DNA of 64,000 nucleotides from Cordilura impudica (taxonomy: Eukaryota; Arthropoda; Insecta; Diptera; Scathophagidae). Positions within the stretch are counted from its first letter, which is position 1. Each line of letters begins with the position of its first letter. The position numbers were made by a program, and so were the translations under genes. Shown piece by piece: positions 1-10,557 of the stretch. The notes under the pieces were generated by a model. It had not been told where the DNA came from, did not search any database, and saw only the letters and a program-made list of their open reading frames with translations. Location of the stretch: the NCBI GenBank assembly GCA_963682025.1, contig OY821517.1, forward strand, positions 109,444,794-109,508,793. Direction: 5' to 3'.

Positions 1-2
1 CA

Positions 3-2396
3 TACTCGCCAGTCCCCGAGGTGGTTTCCAATATGGTGCGGTGGCGTAGACTCCCAATTAATTGGGATTACTACGGCACGTGCATTAGGGAGGCGGCCTC
101 TGAGGTCCCCATTGGGGATTTCAGGGGTCTGACTATAGATGGACAGATAGGCAAGCTGAACGACTGGACAATCAACACCAATGACGCCCTTCTTGGGAGA
201 TGTTCTAGGACAATCCCCGGAAGGGTTAAATGGTGGACGCGGGAGCGTACAGAAATGCGGAGGACCGTCCGGCAGCTCAGGAAGAGATTCCAGAGAGCCA
301 GGCGGACCAAAGCAGATGATGTACTACTGCGTGCGGCAAACTACGCGACACAGCTACGTGCCTATAAGGACCGTATCGTGAAGGTGAAGGAGGATGATTG
401 GAGAAGATACGTACGGGACAACAAAGACGACCCATGGGGAGGAGTCTACAAGCTCTGTAGAGGAAGGAGCCAGCGGACCGATGTGTCTGGCCTTCGTGTT
501 GGTAATGAAATATTGCCATCATGGGGGGCATGCATACGCGTTCTGCTGGGCGAGTTCTTTCCAAGGGCTGAGGGTCCTATCCATCTTCCTTTTCAGGGGG
601 TGGATACCCCTCCGCCCTTGGACAGAACTGAGTTAGAGATGAGCATTTGTCAGGCACGAAGTAGAAAGTCACCAGGTATGGACGGAGTGACCGGAGAGAT
701 GTGTAAAAGCATCTGGAAGGCCATTCCTGAGTACTTGGTGGCAATCTATGGAAAGTGTGTATCAGAGGGCTATTTTCCGCATGCGTGGAAAATAGCTCGT
801 GTCGTTGTTTTGCTGAAGTCACCCGATAGGATCAGGAGCAATCCTCGTTCCTATAGGGGCATCAGTCTGCTTCCGGTGCTTGGAAAAGTACTGGAAAGGA
901 TTATGGTGAAAAGACTTCAGGAGAGGATCGGCCAGGGCACATGTGAGTGGCAATTTGGCTTTAAAAGTGGTAGGAGTGTAGATGACGCCTGGCATCACGT
1001 TAAAACGTGTGTCGGTAGGACAGAGGCAGGATATGTCCTTGGAATCTTTATTGATTTCAAGGGTGCGTTCGACTTCCTGTTATGGGAAGGCGTTCTAGCG
1101 AGGCTACGCGAGGTCGGCTGCCAAGAGTTGGAGTTATGGAAAAGCTACTTCTCTGGCAGGCGGGCCTGCGTCGCTGGTGTGAACGAGTCCGTGTGCATTG
1201 AGGTGGTCAGAGGTTGTCCGCAGGGATCCATCTGCGGTCCATTTATTTGGAATCTAATGATGGATCCTCTTTTGCGGAGGGTGATGGTTGCATACAATGT
1301 GTGCGCATATGCGGATGACTTGCTCGTCCTTATCGAAGGCCAGTCTCGTGCTGAGCTGGAGAGAAGGGGGGAGGAAGCCATGCAGATTGTCTGCGATTGG
1401 AGTAGACAAGTAGGTGTAGAAGTAGCAATGGACAAGACTGTGATGATGTTGCTTAAGGGCAAGTTATCGCTAAATCGACCTCCAACTGTTAGGGCCAATG
1501 GCGTTAGCCTTAAGTATGCGACTGAGGTCAAATACTTGGGGATAACAATGCGTGAGCGTATGAACTTCTTGGTTCATCTCGAGCGGGTGAGGGAGAAATT
1601 GACTGGCGTGGTGGGATGTGTCCGGCGCATTCTTAGGAATGACTGGGGCCTTAGCAGGCGTTCTATGCAGACCATTTACCGCGGATTATTTGTTGCTTGC
1701 GCAACATATGGTTCGTCGGTGTGGTCCAGCGTGGTCACGACTGCCAGAGGAAAGCTGAAAATCATGTCGTGTCAACGGGTAGTCTTGCTCGCTTGTGTGC
1801 CATGTTGTCGTACGGTCTCCACGGAGGCCTTACAGGTGTTGGTAGGTGTAGCCCCTCTTGACTTGGAGGTGATACGTAAAAGTATTGCCTACAGGATCAA
1901 GAGAGGACAGCCATTGCTGCAGGACGATTGGGTGACTAACGATGACGTTAGTGGTAGGAGCTGGACGGAGTGCAGGGCACTCTTAAATGAGTGTGTTGTC
2001 TCCAGATGGCAAAACAGGTGGGACAGTAGCGACAAAGGACGAGTTACATATGCCTTCATTCGCGATGTGACGTTCGTGGCGAAGCGTCCAGACTTTGGCT
2101 TTAGCCTGAGTATGGGCTTTTTGCTTACGGGCCATGGGTCGTTTAATGCATTTTTGTATAAAAGAGCCTTGGCTAATACGCCTGAGTGTGACTGTGGACC
2201 TTTTACCGAGGACTGGTTTCATGTTTTGTGCATATGCACGTTTTACTCGGACATACGGGACCTAGATTCTCTAGGTGTCGTATTGACGGACGATGGTTGT
2301 GATGTCAGTAGTGTGCTTGTGAGTGATGAGAGAATGAGTCGTATGAATGGGTATGCATGTGAAGTCTTCAGAAGAAGACGTTTAAGAAGGGCTTGA
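3..2396 (+). CDS. ORF2 reverse transcriptase of R1-clade element, 5' end outside window
   Basis: The frame is open from base 3, so the apurinic endonuclease domain that normally precedes the RT lies upstream of the window. The protein makes first-strand cDNA at a nicked target (target-primed reverse transcription). Counting from base 21, RT motif A is around residue 345 (FIDFKGAFD), motif B is RGCPQGS near 400 and the catalytic YADD is 430-433. A C-terminal Cys-His knuckle (C723, C725, H734, C739) sits in CDCGPFTEDWFHVLCIC, the gag-like CCHC found after the RT in R1-type ORF2 proteins. No stop or frameshift interrupts the 790 visible codons, so this copy is young or still constrained. It ends at TGA 2394-2396. 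Confidence 0.9.
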   Translation, partial: YSPVPEVVSNMVRWRRLPINWDYYGTCIREAASEVPIGDFRGLTIDGQIGKLNDWTINTNDALLGRCSRTIPGRVKWWTRERTEMRRTVRQLRKRFQRARRTKADDVLLRAANYATQLRAYKDRIVKVKEDDWRRYVRDNKDDPWGGVYKLCRGRSQRTDVSGLRVGNEILPSWGACIRVLLGEFFPRAEGPIHLPFQGVDTPPPLDRTELEMSICQARSRKSPGMDGVTGEMCKSIWKAIPEYLVAIYGKCVSEGYFPHAWKIARVVVLLKSPDRIRSNPRSYRGISLLPVLGKVLERIMVKRLQERIGQGTCEWQFGFKSGRSVDDAWHHVKTCVGRTEAGYVLGIFIDFKGAFDFLLWEGVLARLREVGCQELELWKSYFSGRRACVAGVNESVCIEVVRGCPQGSICGPFIWNLMMDPLLRRVMVAYNVCAYADDLLVLIEGQSRAELERRGEEAMQIVCDWSRQVGVEVAMDKTVMMLLKGKLSLNRPPTVRANGVSLKYATEVKYLGITMRERMNFLVHLERVREKLTGVVGCVRRILRNDWGLSRRSMQTIYRGLFVACATYGSSVWSSVVTTARGKLKIMSCQRVVLLACVPCCRTVSTEALQVLVGVAPLDLEVIRKSIAYRIKRGQPLLQDDWVTNDDVSGRSWTECRALLNECVVSRWQNRWDSSDKGRVTYAFIRDVTFVAKRPDFGFSLSMGFLLTGHGSFNAFLYKRALANTPECDCGPFTEDWFHVLCICTFYSDIRDLDSLGVVLTDDGCDVSSVLVSDERMSRMNGYACEVFRRRRLRRA

Positions 2397-2461
2397 TCGC
2401 ACGCGCATGTTTGCATCCACAGGATGTAGGCATGCGTGTGTAGTGAAGACCTTCTAGAAGG

Positions 2462-2520
2462 CCTTAGTTGTGTACCTATACACTCACCCACAGGGTGGGT
2501 GTATGGGTGTGGAACTAAGG
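2462..2520 (+). other. 3' UTR stem-loop of R1-like element, copy 1
   Basis: An outer stem CCTTAGTT / AACTAAGG encloses an inner inverted repeat (CACTCACCCA, then GGTGGGTG). The same structure recurs in the second copy at 3215-3273. RTs of the R2/R1 group recognise structured 3' UTR RNA to start target-primed synthesis; assigning that role here is inference. Confidence 0.6.
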
Positions 2521-2993
2521 CCTTCGATGGCCACCAGTCCATAGCTGTTTGGAGCTAAACTGGTAGTAGCTTTGCTACGAAGTCTGACCGGAGGCTATAT
2601 ATTTATATATATATCTGGTACCAAGGGAAGTCAGATGCCCCTGGAATCTTTGATTCCAGCTGACTTGCGGGTACGGCCCCTTGGGGAGTATCGTGGTGGC
2701 TGTGGTTTATACCCAAATCGCGGGGAGAGCATAGCTCGATGTGGAGTTGCATTCAACCGGGTGCTGCGACCCTAGAGTAGCAGAGGTGTGTAAGGTAGGC
2801 CTCGACTCCCCACCAAGGAGTGGGATTTGTTGCCCAAATGCACAAATCTCGAAGTTGGTACCTGAGTGTAGTTTTTCTGCACAAGGAGGCGGTGGTCGGC
2901 GCATATTCCGATCCAGTGTTCAGAGCACCGTGAGGTTATGTCAACGAGACAGGTACTCACGTAAAACACAAGAGACTTCTTCCCAGCGATTAT

Positions 2994-3711
2994 TTCTACT
3001 CGGACTTACGGGACCTAGATTCTCTAGGTGTCTCATTGACGGACGATGGTTGTGATGTCAGTGGTGTGCTTGTGAATGATGAGAGAGTGCGTTGTATGAA
3101 TGAGTTTGCGTGTGAAGTCTTCAAAAGAAGACGTTTAAGAATGGTTTGATCGCGCACGTGTGTTTACATCCACAGGATGTACGCATTCGTGTGTACCCAA
3201 GACCTTCTAGAAGGCCTTAGTTGTGTACCTATACACTCACCCACAGGGTGGGTGTATGGGTGTGGAACTAAGGCCTTCGAATGGCCACCAGTCCATAGCT
3301 GTTTGGAGCCATACTGGTAGTAGCTTTGCTACGAAGTCTGACCACGGGAAGTCAGAGCCCCTGGAATCTTTGGTTCCAGCTGACTTGCGGGTACGGCCCC
3401 TTGGGGAGTATCGTGGTGGCTGTGGTTTATACCCAAATCGCGGGGAGAGCATAGCTCGATGTGGAGTTGCATTCAACCGGGTGCTGTGACCCTAGAACAG
3501 CAGAGGTGTGTAAGGTAGGCCTCGACTCCCCACCAAGGAGTGGGATTTGTTGCCCAAATGCACAAATCTTGAATTGGTACCGGAGTGTAGTTAACTACAC
3601 AATGGGGCGGTGGTCGGCGCATATTCCGATCCAGTGTTCAGAGCACCGTGAGGTTATGTCAACGAGACGGGTACTCACGTTAAACACAAGAGACTTCCCA
3701 GCGATTATTAT
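2994..3711 (+). mobile_element. Second, 5'-truncated copy of the same R1-like element, head-to-tail
   Basis: From 2994 the sequence repeats the last ~150 bp of ORF2 (from TACTCGGAC, copy 1 at about 2243) and then the whole 3' UTR. The two copies have diverged by scattered substitutions and small indels. The reading frame of the ORF2 tail is kept and stops at TGA about 3146-3148. The 3' hairpin recurs at 3215-3273 and the end motif AGCGATTATT near 3702-3711. Short ORFs that the two UTRs share are not genes. Confidence 0.85.
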
Positions 3712-6535
3712 TCGTTCCCAAACTTGAAAGCCATATCAGAGGCGGAATCCTATTTTGAAGAGTCTGGCAAATCGAGTTTTTGCAAGGGTATCCAGATTTC
3801 AGAGGATCGTTAGAAGAAGAATAGAATTGAAGAATTAAGTTGATTTCAAATCCAAAAAGCTTGTTATTAACTATAAGGACACGGAGTTATTACTCCCTGT
3901 AGTATATAACAATGACATATAATATTATATAGTAAATAAAAAAATTGAATTTAATTTATTCGCCTTCTATAGATGTGATAAAATTTTTGACTGAAGGAAT
4001 ATACTCATCTAGAACTTATTAAGTATTACCAGTTTGGGAGGGCTCCTTTCCAGTATAATAAAATTCGTTTCTTAAGTAGAGAGCCTAAAATTAGTATAGC
4101 TTAACATTGTTGTAAACTTTCAACTGCAATTTTCACACAACATCGAGCTGACGGAAAATGGAAAACGGATTTCTAATCAAAATTTATAGCTCTATGGATA
4201 AGATATATTTCACTCACATTTTTATAAACACCTTCACATAGTACTTGATGATCGGAACAATATAATATCAAATATAGCAGCTATAACATTGTCAGTTTTA
4301 TTTTTAAAGTATATTTTTGAGAAGTTTTCCTTAAATTTAAATAATACAAAATTAAGCTTTAACTTAAGTATATTTGTTAAATAAAAAAATTCATGTTTGT
4401 TTTTGTACAGTTTGCAAAACATAAACATCAAATTTCATCGAATTATTTTTTTTTTTTTTAATATAAACTAGTAGAGTTTTCTTATTATTTTTTTTTTATT
4501 ATTTCTTGAACTTATAAACATAAAAATGTAATAAAATTTAAATTACATATTTCAAAAGTTTTTCCTAATTTAGTAAAACTCGTATTTTATAAGTCTTAAG
4601 GAAGAATTGTCTTTTTTTTTTTTTTTTGGGTTTTGGACTAAAACTTTTACAATAGTACTTAAAGGATTCTTTAATGTCAACCATTAAATAAAAACACCAT
4701 AATAAAAAAGAAACTGCAGGACACACCTGATCAATGAAGATTTCATTTGACTCGCTTTTTTTATTTAAAGATAAATAACATTAAAATATTGCATGCATAA
4801 AGAACATTCCATATTAGGTATCCAACTTTTGAATAGATATTTCTGAATAAAATAATTATTTTATAGAAAGTATTCACAAGTCAAAATGCACTCACTCTTT
4901 TGTTGTAAACTGACTTTAATATTTTTAAACAAAGCTGAAATTTTTCTTTAACGGATCATAAAGTGCGGATTTCATTATATAAGTTGAAATGGTTAAAAGC
5001 GAATTGCATTTCTTTATATGGTTTGCATTGAACTGCCAGCACAAGTAGTTGATAGTTATAGTGACCAAGAGAAAAACTGTTTAAAATGAAAGCTAAATTA
5101 CACACTAAAACTTATTTCCTCTGCATAAAAGTATTATTTCGATAAATTTTTTATATATGAATATCTTTGCCATATAAATTCACAGAAATCCTTATGTTCT
5201 TTCTGTGGTCATTTAGAGACAGACAGTTTTAATGCATTAATATGAGAGTGTGCGTACCAAAATAAAAAATAAAATTGAATAGAACCCGGAAGAAAATATA
5301 ATGGATAATGGGATCTCTTTTTAAACTATGTCGCAGGCTTACCACATCAATAATAAATATTTTGACGTGATGAACTCTAGATATTTGTTTCTGAAATTAA
5401 TATATATTGTGTCAGCTCTGATCTCATTGGTTACGAAATTTATTTTAACTTTTGTGTTTACTTTTATTAAAAATCTGTTTATATTTATTTTTTAATGGCA
5501 TGTCAACCAGAAAAATTTGATTTACTTTCATATCAGTATGTTATGTCCGAGCTTCTGAGGGACTAGTTTGCTTATGAAACTCAAAAATAGTATGCCCTTG
5601 GCATATCCCTATTAGCGGATGTCACGCAACGAGTCAGTGACAAGAAGTATGACATTCACATTCTTAACGGACTATAACTTCTTCGATTTCTTTAGTTCTT
5701 TTTTTTTTTCTTCCATCTCGTTTCCTGTATATTTAGCCAAGGGAGATAACTTTAGTCAACCGTATCAGTTTCACTGGCTATGTTGTTGTTTATGGCTTTA
5801 TGTGTCGCGGAGAAGTTGAAAACTTAAATTTATTCTTGTAATCCATGTCCATCAAATGAAATGTCCAAACATAATTTCTTTTCATGAGTTTTGTGGTTGT
5901 TATTCGTTCGTCTCTTTGCCTGTTTCTCCATATTTTTTTTTTTTTTTTTGGTCATAAAAATGCCTTTTCATATAAACAACCGTTAACATGAAAAAGAAAA
6001 CTTTATTTAAACTCTTTCGTTCATTTGTTTTATTTGCCTTCCACATTTGGGTGATGGTGTCTGGCTTCGTACATGACTATACGATTACATATTGAGTTCT
6101 CCATGAACACAATTTTCTTGAACGCACATTCAAAGTAAATGCTTTGGAATTTTAAATATTGTGACAGTTGATAATCGTGTGTACCAAAACGATTATAATC
6201 ATCAAGATTTTTCTTTGGTTTTTTGGCAGAATTGTAAAAATAAAATGTCGAAAAACCACTGAAAGTGAAGTGGTTGCACTTTGTAACAAATTTGTTGTGA
6301 TTTCTTTGTGGCGAAAGATTTATTAAATTCTGTATCTGTAAAATGTAGGCTGGTTTTTGCAACATATCGTCTCTATGTAATTTTGTCAACCTGAATCAAA
6401 TCATTCATTGAAGGGTCTATGAAAAAAAATATGCATTAGCTGTGGTAAAAACTAGAAGGATTGAACTGAGAAATATGAATTGCAAATTGCTTATTTTCCT
6501 ACTTCTTGGATATAATCATTTATTATGCCTTTGTA
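3712..6535. other. A+T-rich non-coding stretch
   Basis: No gene or known element is supported. It holds poly(A)/poly(T) runs (for example 4447-4460, 4612-4627, 5935-5950) and short chance ORFs. A short coding-like run just after the R1 copy (3728-3810, one open frame of about 27 codons) may be old target sequence, but I do not recognise it. Confidence 0.5.
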
Positions 6536-6557
6536 AACGGCGATTTTTTAAGAGCTA
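6536..6557 (+). repeat. Mariner left terminal inverted repeat
   Basis: AACGGCGATTTTTTAAGAGC, starting directly after TA. It matches the reverse complement of the right end over the first 16 bases with two differences. Confidence 0.8.
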
Positions 6558-6643
6558 TTGGAAAGTTTTCCAAAAAAAAATCACACAAAATTCAGAAAAA
6601 TGCATGAAATCTTTATTTGAATCGATAGTACGGCCCATATAAT

Positions 6644-7694
6644 TTAACGTTTGAAGATTATTTCATGCAAATGTTGACTGTGACTACGCCTCAAACGGTC
6701 CATCCACTTAGTCCAATTTTGGCATACTCTTTCCAACATTTCGGCCGGTATCTCCCGAATAAATGCTTCAATGTTGTCTTCCAATGCATCAATTGAAGCG
6801 GGATTGTCTGTATAGACATGAGCTTTAACATGGCCCCACAAAAAATAGTCTAAAGGCGTAAAATCGCACGATCTAGGCGGCCAATTGACCGGTCCCGAAC
6901 GTCAAATGAAATGTTCACCGAACTCGCCTCTCAATTAGTCCATTCTTGCGCGTGCTGTGTGGCATGTGGCACCGTCTTGTTGAATCCACATGTCATGCAA
7001 GTCAAGCTCTTGCATTTGCATGCATTTGCATTTTGCATTTGCATTTTGCATTGATTCGCATCATCTTTGAAGAAGTACGGTCCAATGATGCCACCAGCCC
7101 ATAAACCGCACCAAACTGTGACTTTTTCTGGATGCATTGGTAGCTCTTCCAATGCTTCTGGCTGATATTCACTCCAAAATCGACAATTCTGCTTATTTAC
7201 GTACCCATTGAGCCAAAAATGAGCTTCGTCGCTGAATACAATTTTTCGGTAAAAAAGTGGATCTTCGGCCAACATTCCAAGAGCACATTCACCAAAAATT
7301 CTACGTTGCGGTAGGTCATTCGGCTTCAATTCTTACACCAGCTGTATTTTGAAAGCCTTCACACCTAAATCCTTCCGCAAAATTTTCCACGTTGTTGAGT
7401 AACAGAGGCCCAATTGCTGCGAACGGCGACGAATCGATAATTGATGGTCATCATTAACAGAGCTGCGATATTTTCTTCAGTTCGCACTCTACGTAAGCGT
7501 GTTGGTGGTTTAGTGTCCAGCAATGTAAATTTGGTGCGAAATTTAGTCACAATAGCCCGAATAGCCGCTTCAGTGTGTCGATTAAACTGACCATAAAATG
7601 GAAGAAGCGCGCGATGAACTTTCTTAACAGAGCACGCATTTTGATAATAAAATTCAAAAACTTGCAAGCGTTGTTCGTTTGTAAGACGATTCAT
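6644..7694 (-). pseudogene. Mariner (DD41D) transposase, frameshifted
   Basis: Reading on the minus strand from ATG at 7694: an N-terminal helix-turn-helix region (MNRLTNEQRLQVFEFYYQNA, a DUF4817-type N-terminus), a frameshift near 7400, then FSDEAHFWLNG with the first catalytic Asp and WCGLWAGGIIGPYFF. The frame is lost at a TGCAAA slippage tract (7011-7051). It returns in another frame with WIQQDGATCHTA (second Asp), and NWPPRSCDFTPLDYFLWG with the third Asp. I count 41 residues between the second and third Asp, the DD41D signature of rosa-group mariners. Two in-frame stops lie between them (about 6905-6940). The C-terminus near 6644-6841 is well conserved. At least two frameshifts and two stops make it non-functional. 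Confidence 0.88.
7011..7051 (+). repeat. TGCATT slippage tract inside the transposase
   Basis: A run of TGCATT/TGCATTT units within the mariner coding region. It replaces the sequence expected between the FFK motif and the second catalytic Asp and changes the frame. Confidence 0.75.
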
Positions 7695-7784
7695 GGTTAA
7701 ATTATAGACCAAACTGAAGATGTTTGACAATAAAACAAAACACGAAACGTGCGTCAGCTGTTTAAACCAGTGTTGCCAAAATGA

Positions 7785-7806
7785 TAACAGTTAAAAAATC
7801 ACCCTT
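7785..7806 (-). repeat. Mariner right terminal inverted repeat
   Basis: Read on the minus strand it begins AAGGGTGATTTTTTAAC, directly after TA at 7807-7808. Confidence 0.8.
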
Positions 7807-7889
7807 TATATGTCAGACGAATGTACTTTAATATAGGGGAATAGCAAAGCTAAGTTTTATTCCTAAGTTAATGTAGAAACTTGTTTCTG

Positions 7890-8340
7890 ATTATCACTCT
7901 TACCAACTAAAGTCGACTATGTCTCCGCTTCAAAATTGGCATTTGAAATCAAGGTCCACAGTTACTAACCCTCTGGAATTTTCGTCTCGTGTTTTCAAAG
8001 GTGTCGTGATATATACTGATTTTTGTAAAGCCACGGATAGGGTGGATCATAATATTTTACTGGATTTATATGTTACCAAACAGCTTTATACCAAACAGCT
8101 TTAAAAGACGAATTTTGGAATATGCATCAATAATATGAATTCCATGGTATCAGATTCTCTCTAATGCAATTGCAGCTGTGCCGGAAAAGTTTTTTTTCTG
8201 TCTGCGCGGATTATGTTTAAGTTATGATGATTTACCATCATATACTAATAGAGTAAGAAGAAATTTACACTCGGGCTTTGCACGTAGGTTTTTCAATTCT
8301 CTTTTGAAGATGCTACGTAAATATTCGTGCATTTACATGG
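7890..8340 (+). pseudogene. Jockey-like RT fragment with internal deletion
   Basis: 7919-8100 reads SRSTVTNPLEF...VVIYTDFCKATDRVDHNILL, the segment leading into RT motif A of Jockey-superfamily elements. It then jumps to RRILEYASIIWIPWYQI and LRGLCLSYDDLPSYTNR (about 8105-8260), which belongs to the C-terminal part of such ORF2 proteins. The catalytic YxDD block is missing, so the middle of the RT was deleted. The tail near 8340 has no clear end. It is distinct from the next fragment, which starts again at motif A. Confidence 0.7.
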
Positions 8341-8464
8341 TACATGTTTGGTTGCAACTACTCTTGATTTTAATGACGTTTATTTTGTCAATTTTTTTAA
8401 TTTTTTCATTCTCAGCAAATGAACAACTTAAATACGTGAAAGTATGTGGCAAAGTTAGGTTCTT

Positions 8465-9505
8465 TTGTACGCATATAATTTTTTTTTTGTGCTTCTCGAC
8501 CACTCTAAGGCTTTTGATACTGTTATTCACTCCACATTATGTATGAAGCTAAGTAAATTTTTTAATTTTTCATCAATATCAATTCGAGTGATATCATCAT
8601 ATCTATCAGAGCGAACCCAATCAGTATTCGTAAATAATACAATATCAGAACCTCTAACAATTTATAGAGGAGTACCCTAGGGTTCGATTCTGGGACCGCT
8701 TCTCTTTTCTATTTTCACGAATGAATTACCTCAACACTTGTCATATTGTAAAATCCATATGTATGTCGATGATGTACAGCTATGCCTGTAAATTAAATTC
8801 GTCAAAATTTGGACAACCTTAACAAACAGAATAAATTGCTGGGCAACTTCCAATGGCCTTTTTTTCTTCAATCCGGAAAGTCGAAATGCATAGTGATTCA
8901 TAAAAAAAACAATAACCCCACCAATCGAAATGGAAATATCCATAAATAATGCGAGTATTGAAATAGTCACAACAGCGAAAAATCTCGAAAAATCAAACCA
9001 CATCAACACACCAGTTGCACAATCATACGTTAAACTTAGGTCTACGCAATTTTATACAACATTAAGAGTCAGAATATTACTGACAAAGACATGCCTCGTT
9101 CCTACAATTCTTTATGGATGCGAACTATTTGCCAACTGTAACTCAATCAGCAAAAATAAACTGGACGTTGTTTACAACAATATTGTTTGATATGTCAATG
9201 GGTTAAGGAAATTTGATTACATATCATCCTTCTCCAAAAGCCTGTATGGAGCATCGCTCGTAAACTTACTGAAGATAAGAGTACTCATATTTGTACACAA
9301 ACTAATATACCTACTCTGGAACGCCAAAGTATCTACATAACCATTTACGATTTGCCAGATCAAACAGGGGAAAAAACTTAATTATTCGTAATCATAGATG
9401 TCTAGTAACAGAATGATACTTTTTTTATAAATGCTGTTCATTTTTGCAATAGCCTCCCGCCTAACCTTCAACTTACGAGCAATGCAACGCAGTTTAAAAA
9501 ATCAT
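8465..9505 (+). pseudogene. Second Jockey-like RT fragment, decayed
   Basis: The piece runs from motif A (LLDHSKAFDTVIHS, about 8485) through YLSERTQSVFVNNTISEP, GSILGPLLFSIFTNELP (about 8680) and the catalytic box as YVDDVQLC (about 8760). A later block, TCLVPTILYGCELFANCNS (about 9090-9150), then SFSKSLYGASLVNLLKIRVL. Stops interrupt it (TAG near 8680, others after 8790) and the frame changes several times. The 5' half, with the endonuclease, is absent. The right end is cut where the E repeat begins at 9514. Confidence 0.8.
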
Positions 9506-9513
9506 AATTAAAC

Positions 9514-10314
9514 TTTTATACCCTATACCACTATGTGGTGTGGGTATAATTACTTTGTGCTGCTGTTTGTAACTACCAAAAATATTTGACCTAGACCCAT
9601 CTTTTATTATACCGAGCGAATCAGAATCACTATGAGATTCGATTTCACGATGTCCGTCCGTGTGTCCGTCCGTCGGTCCGTCCGTCCATCTGTGTGTCCA
9701 TGTAAACATTGTAATCAAACTGCAGGTCGCAAATATGAGTATATTTTGATGAAAATTGGTATATAAGCTTAAGTCGGTAATTGGTGAAAATCGGTCCATG
9801 TTCAGACCTAGCCCCCATACAAATGACCCCTATGAAATCGACATAAATTGCCATAAGATCTATATTTATCACATAGATCTTACTCAAATTGGGTGTGTAT
9901 GCATTTATTACATCCATTTATGAGTAGTCCAAAAATTATTCCTATGGGACAACACTTACTCATATGCCCCATATAGAGCTGCTGCCCGATCTGCACTTAA
10001 ATCTATCCAAAAACAAAAATATTTTACTGATTCTTTTCAAATTTTGTTTGTATATATTTTTGCAAAATTTAAGAGACTTTACCACACATGGTCAGGATTG
10101 GTCCAATTTTAGGCCTAGTGCCCATATAGATATAGCATCCGATATGAAATTTTTCATATCTGCAGCCAAAAAAATTAATAAAAATCCCACTCAAATTTTG
10201 TTTATCTTATTTTCTATGTCCAGTTAGTTTGGCCTAAGAGGTAGGGTCTCTATACACATGATATAGGGTATCGTATAGTCGGTCTAGACCGACTGTAATT
10301 TTCTTACTTGTTTT
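9514..10314 (+). mobile_element. Family E interspersed repeat, copy 1 (DINE/HINE-like)
   Basis: An ~800-bp non-coding repeat present five times here. It starts TTTTATACCCTATACCA and ends with a 16-bp palindrome GTCGGTCTAGACCGAC (10278-10293), then TTTTCTTACTTG and T-run DNA. The start and the segment before the palindrome form inverted subterminal repeats (ATACCCTATACCA against TAGGGTAT). A GTCC microsatellite lies inside at about 9652-9690. This set of features is what is described for helentron-associated DINE/HINE repeats; that assignment is inference. Confidence 0.75.
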
Positions 10315-10557
10315 TGTTGGATTTATAGTCACTTTTCAGACATATTGCAATTGACACTGTAAATAATATGCAAATTTTAATTTTGTTTCAATGGTGCGTG
10401 TGTAGAAGAAGAAGATAGCATATATTTCAAAAATTCATAACTACACTGTATTCTTAATCGAACCGGTTTCTGGCATTTCAGCCTTCATTCGCGATTTATT
10501 GAACATTTTGATAGTTGTTATGTTTTAATTGAATAGATTGTTTCTATACGAAATTAT

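Larger units (their letters stand above)
1..2993 (+). mobile_element. R1-clade non-LTR retrotransposon, 3' part
   Basis: The element enters from the left window edge with its ORF2 open and ends near 2993, after a ~600-bp 3' UTR. The reverse transcriptase and C-terminal Cys-His motif place it in the R1 superfamily. There is no poly(A) tail; the 3' end is a short motif (AGCGATTATT) also found at the end of the second copy. The 3' UTR has a strong hairpin and a 35-bp A+T insert at about 2590-2625 that the second copy lacks. Family is fairly sure; the exact clade (R1, LOA, Waldo-like) is not. Confidence 0.85.
6536..7806 (-). mobile_element. DD41D (rosa-type) mariner element, dead
   Basis: About 1.27 kb, bounded by TA on both sides (6534-6535 and 7807-7808). 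The ends are inverted repeats: AACGGCGATTTTTTAA at the left and AAGGGTGATTTTTTAA read inward from the right. Between them lies a minus-strand mariner transposase. Length, TA target site and TIRs agree with Tc1/mariner elements. Two TIR mismatches and many coding lesions show that it is inactive. Confidence 0.88.

Noticed and set aside
1..3711. R1 insertion in 28S rDNA
   Set aside because: The sequence right of the second copy is not rDNA, so a classic R1 site is not supported.
2572..3727. Several ORFs of 65-104 codons in the 3' region of the R1-like copies
   Set aside because: They lie in the 3' UTR, occur in both copies because the UTR is duplicated, and lack any domain or conserved codon pattern.
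6030..6389. 119-codon minus-strand ORF
   Set aside because: No recognisable domain or motif, low-complexity stretches, and no flanking gene signals.
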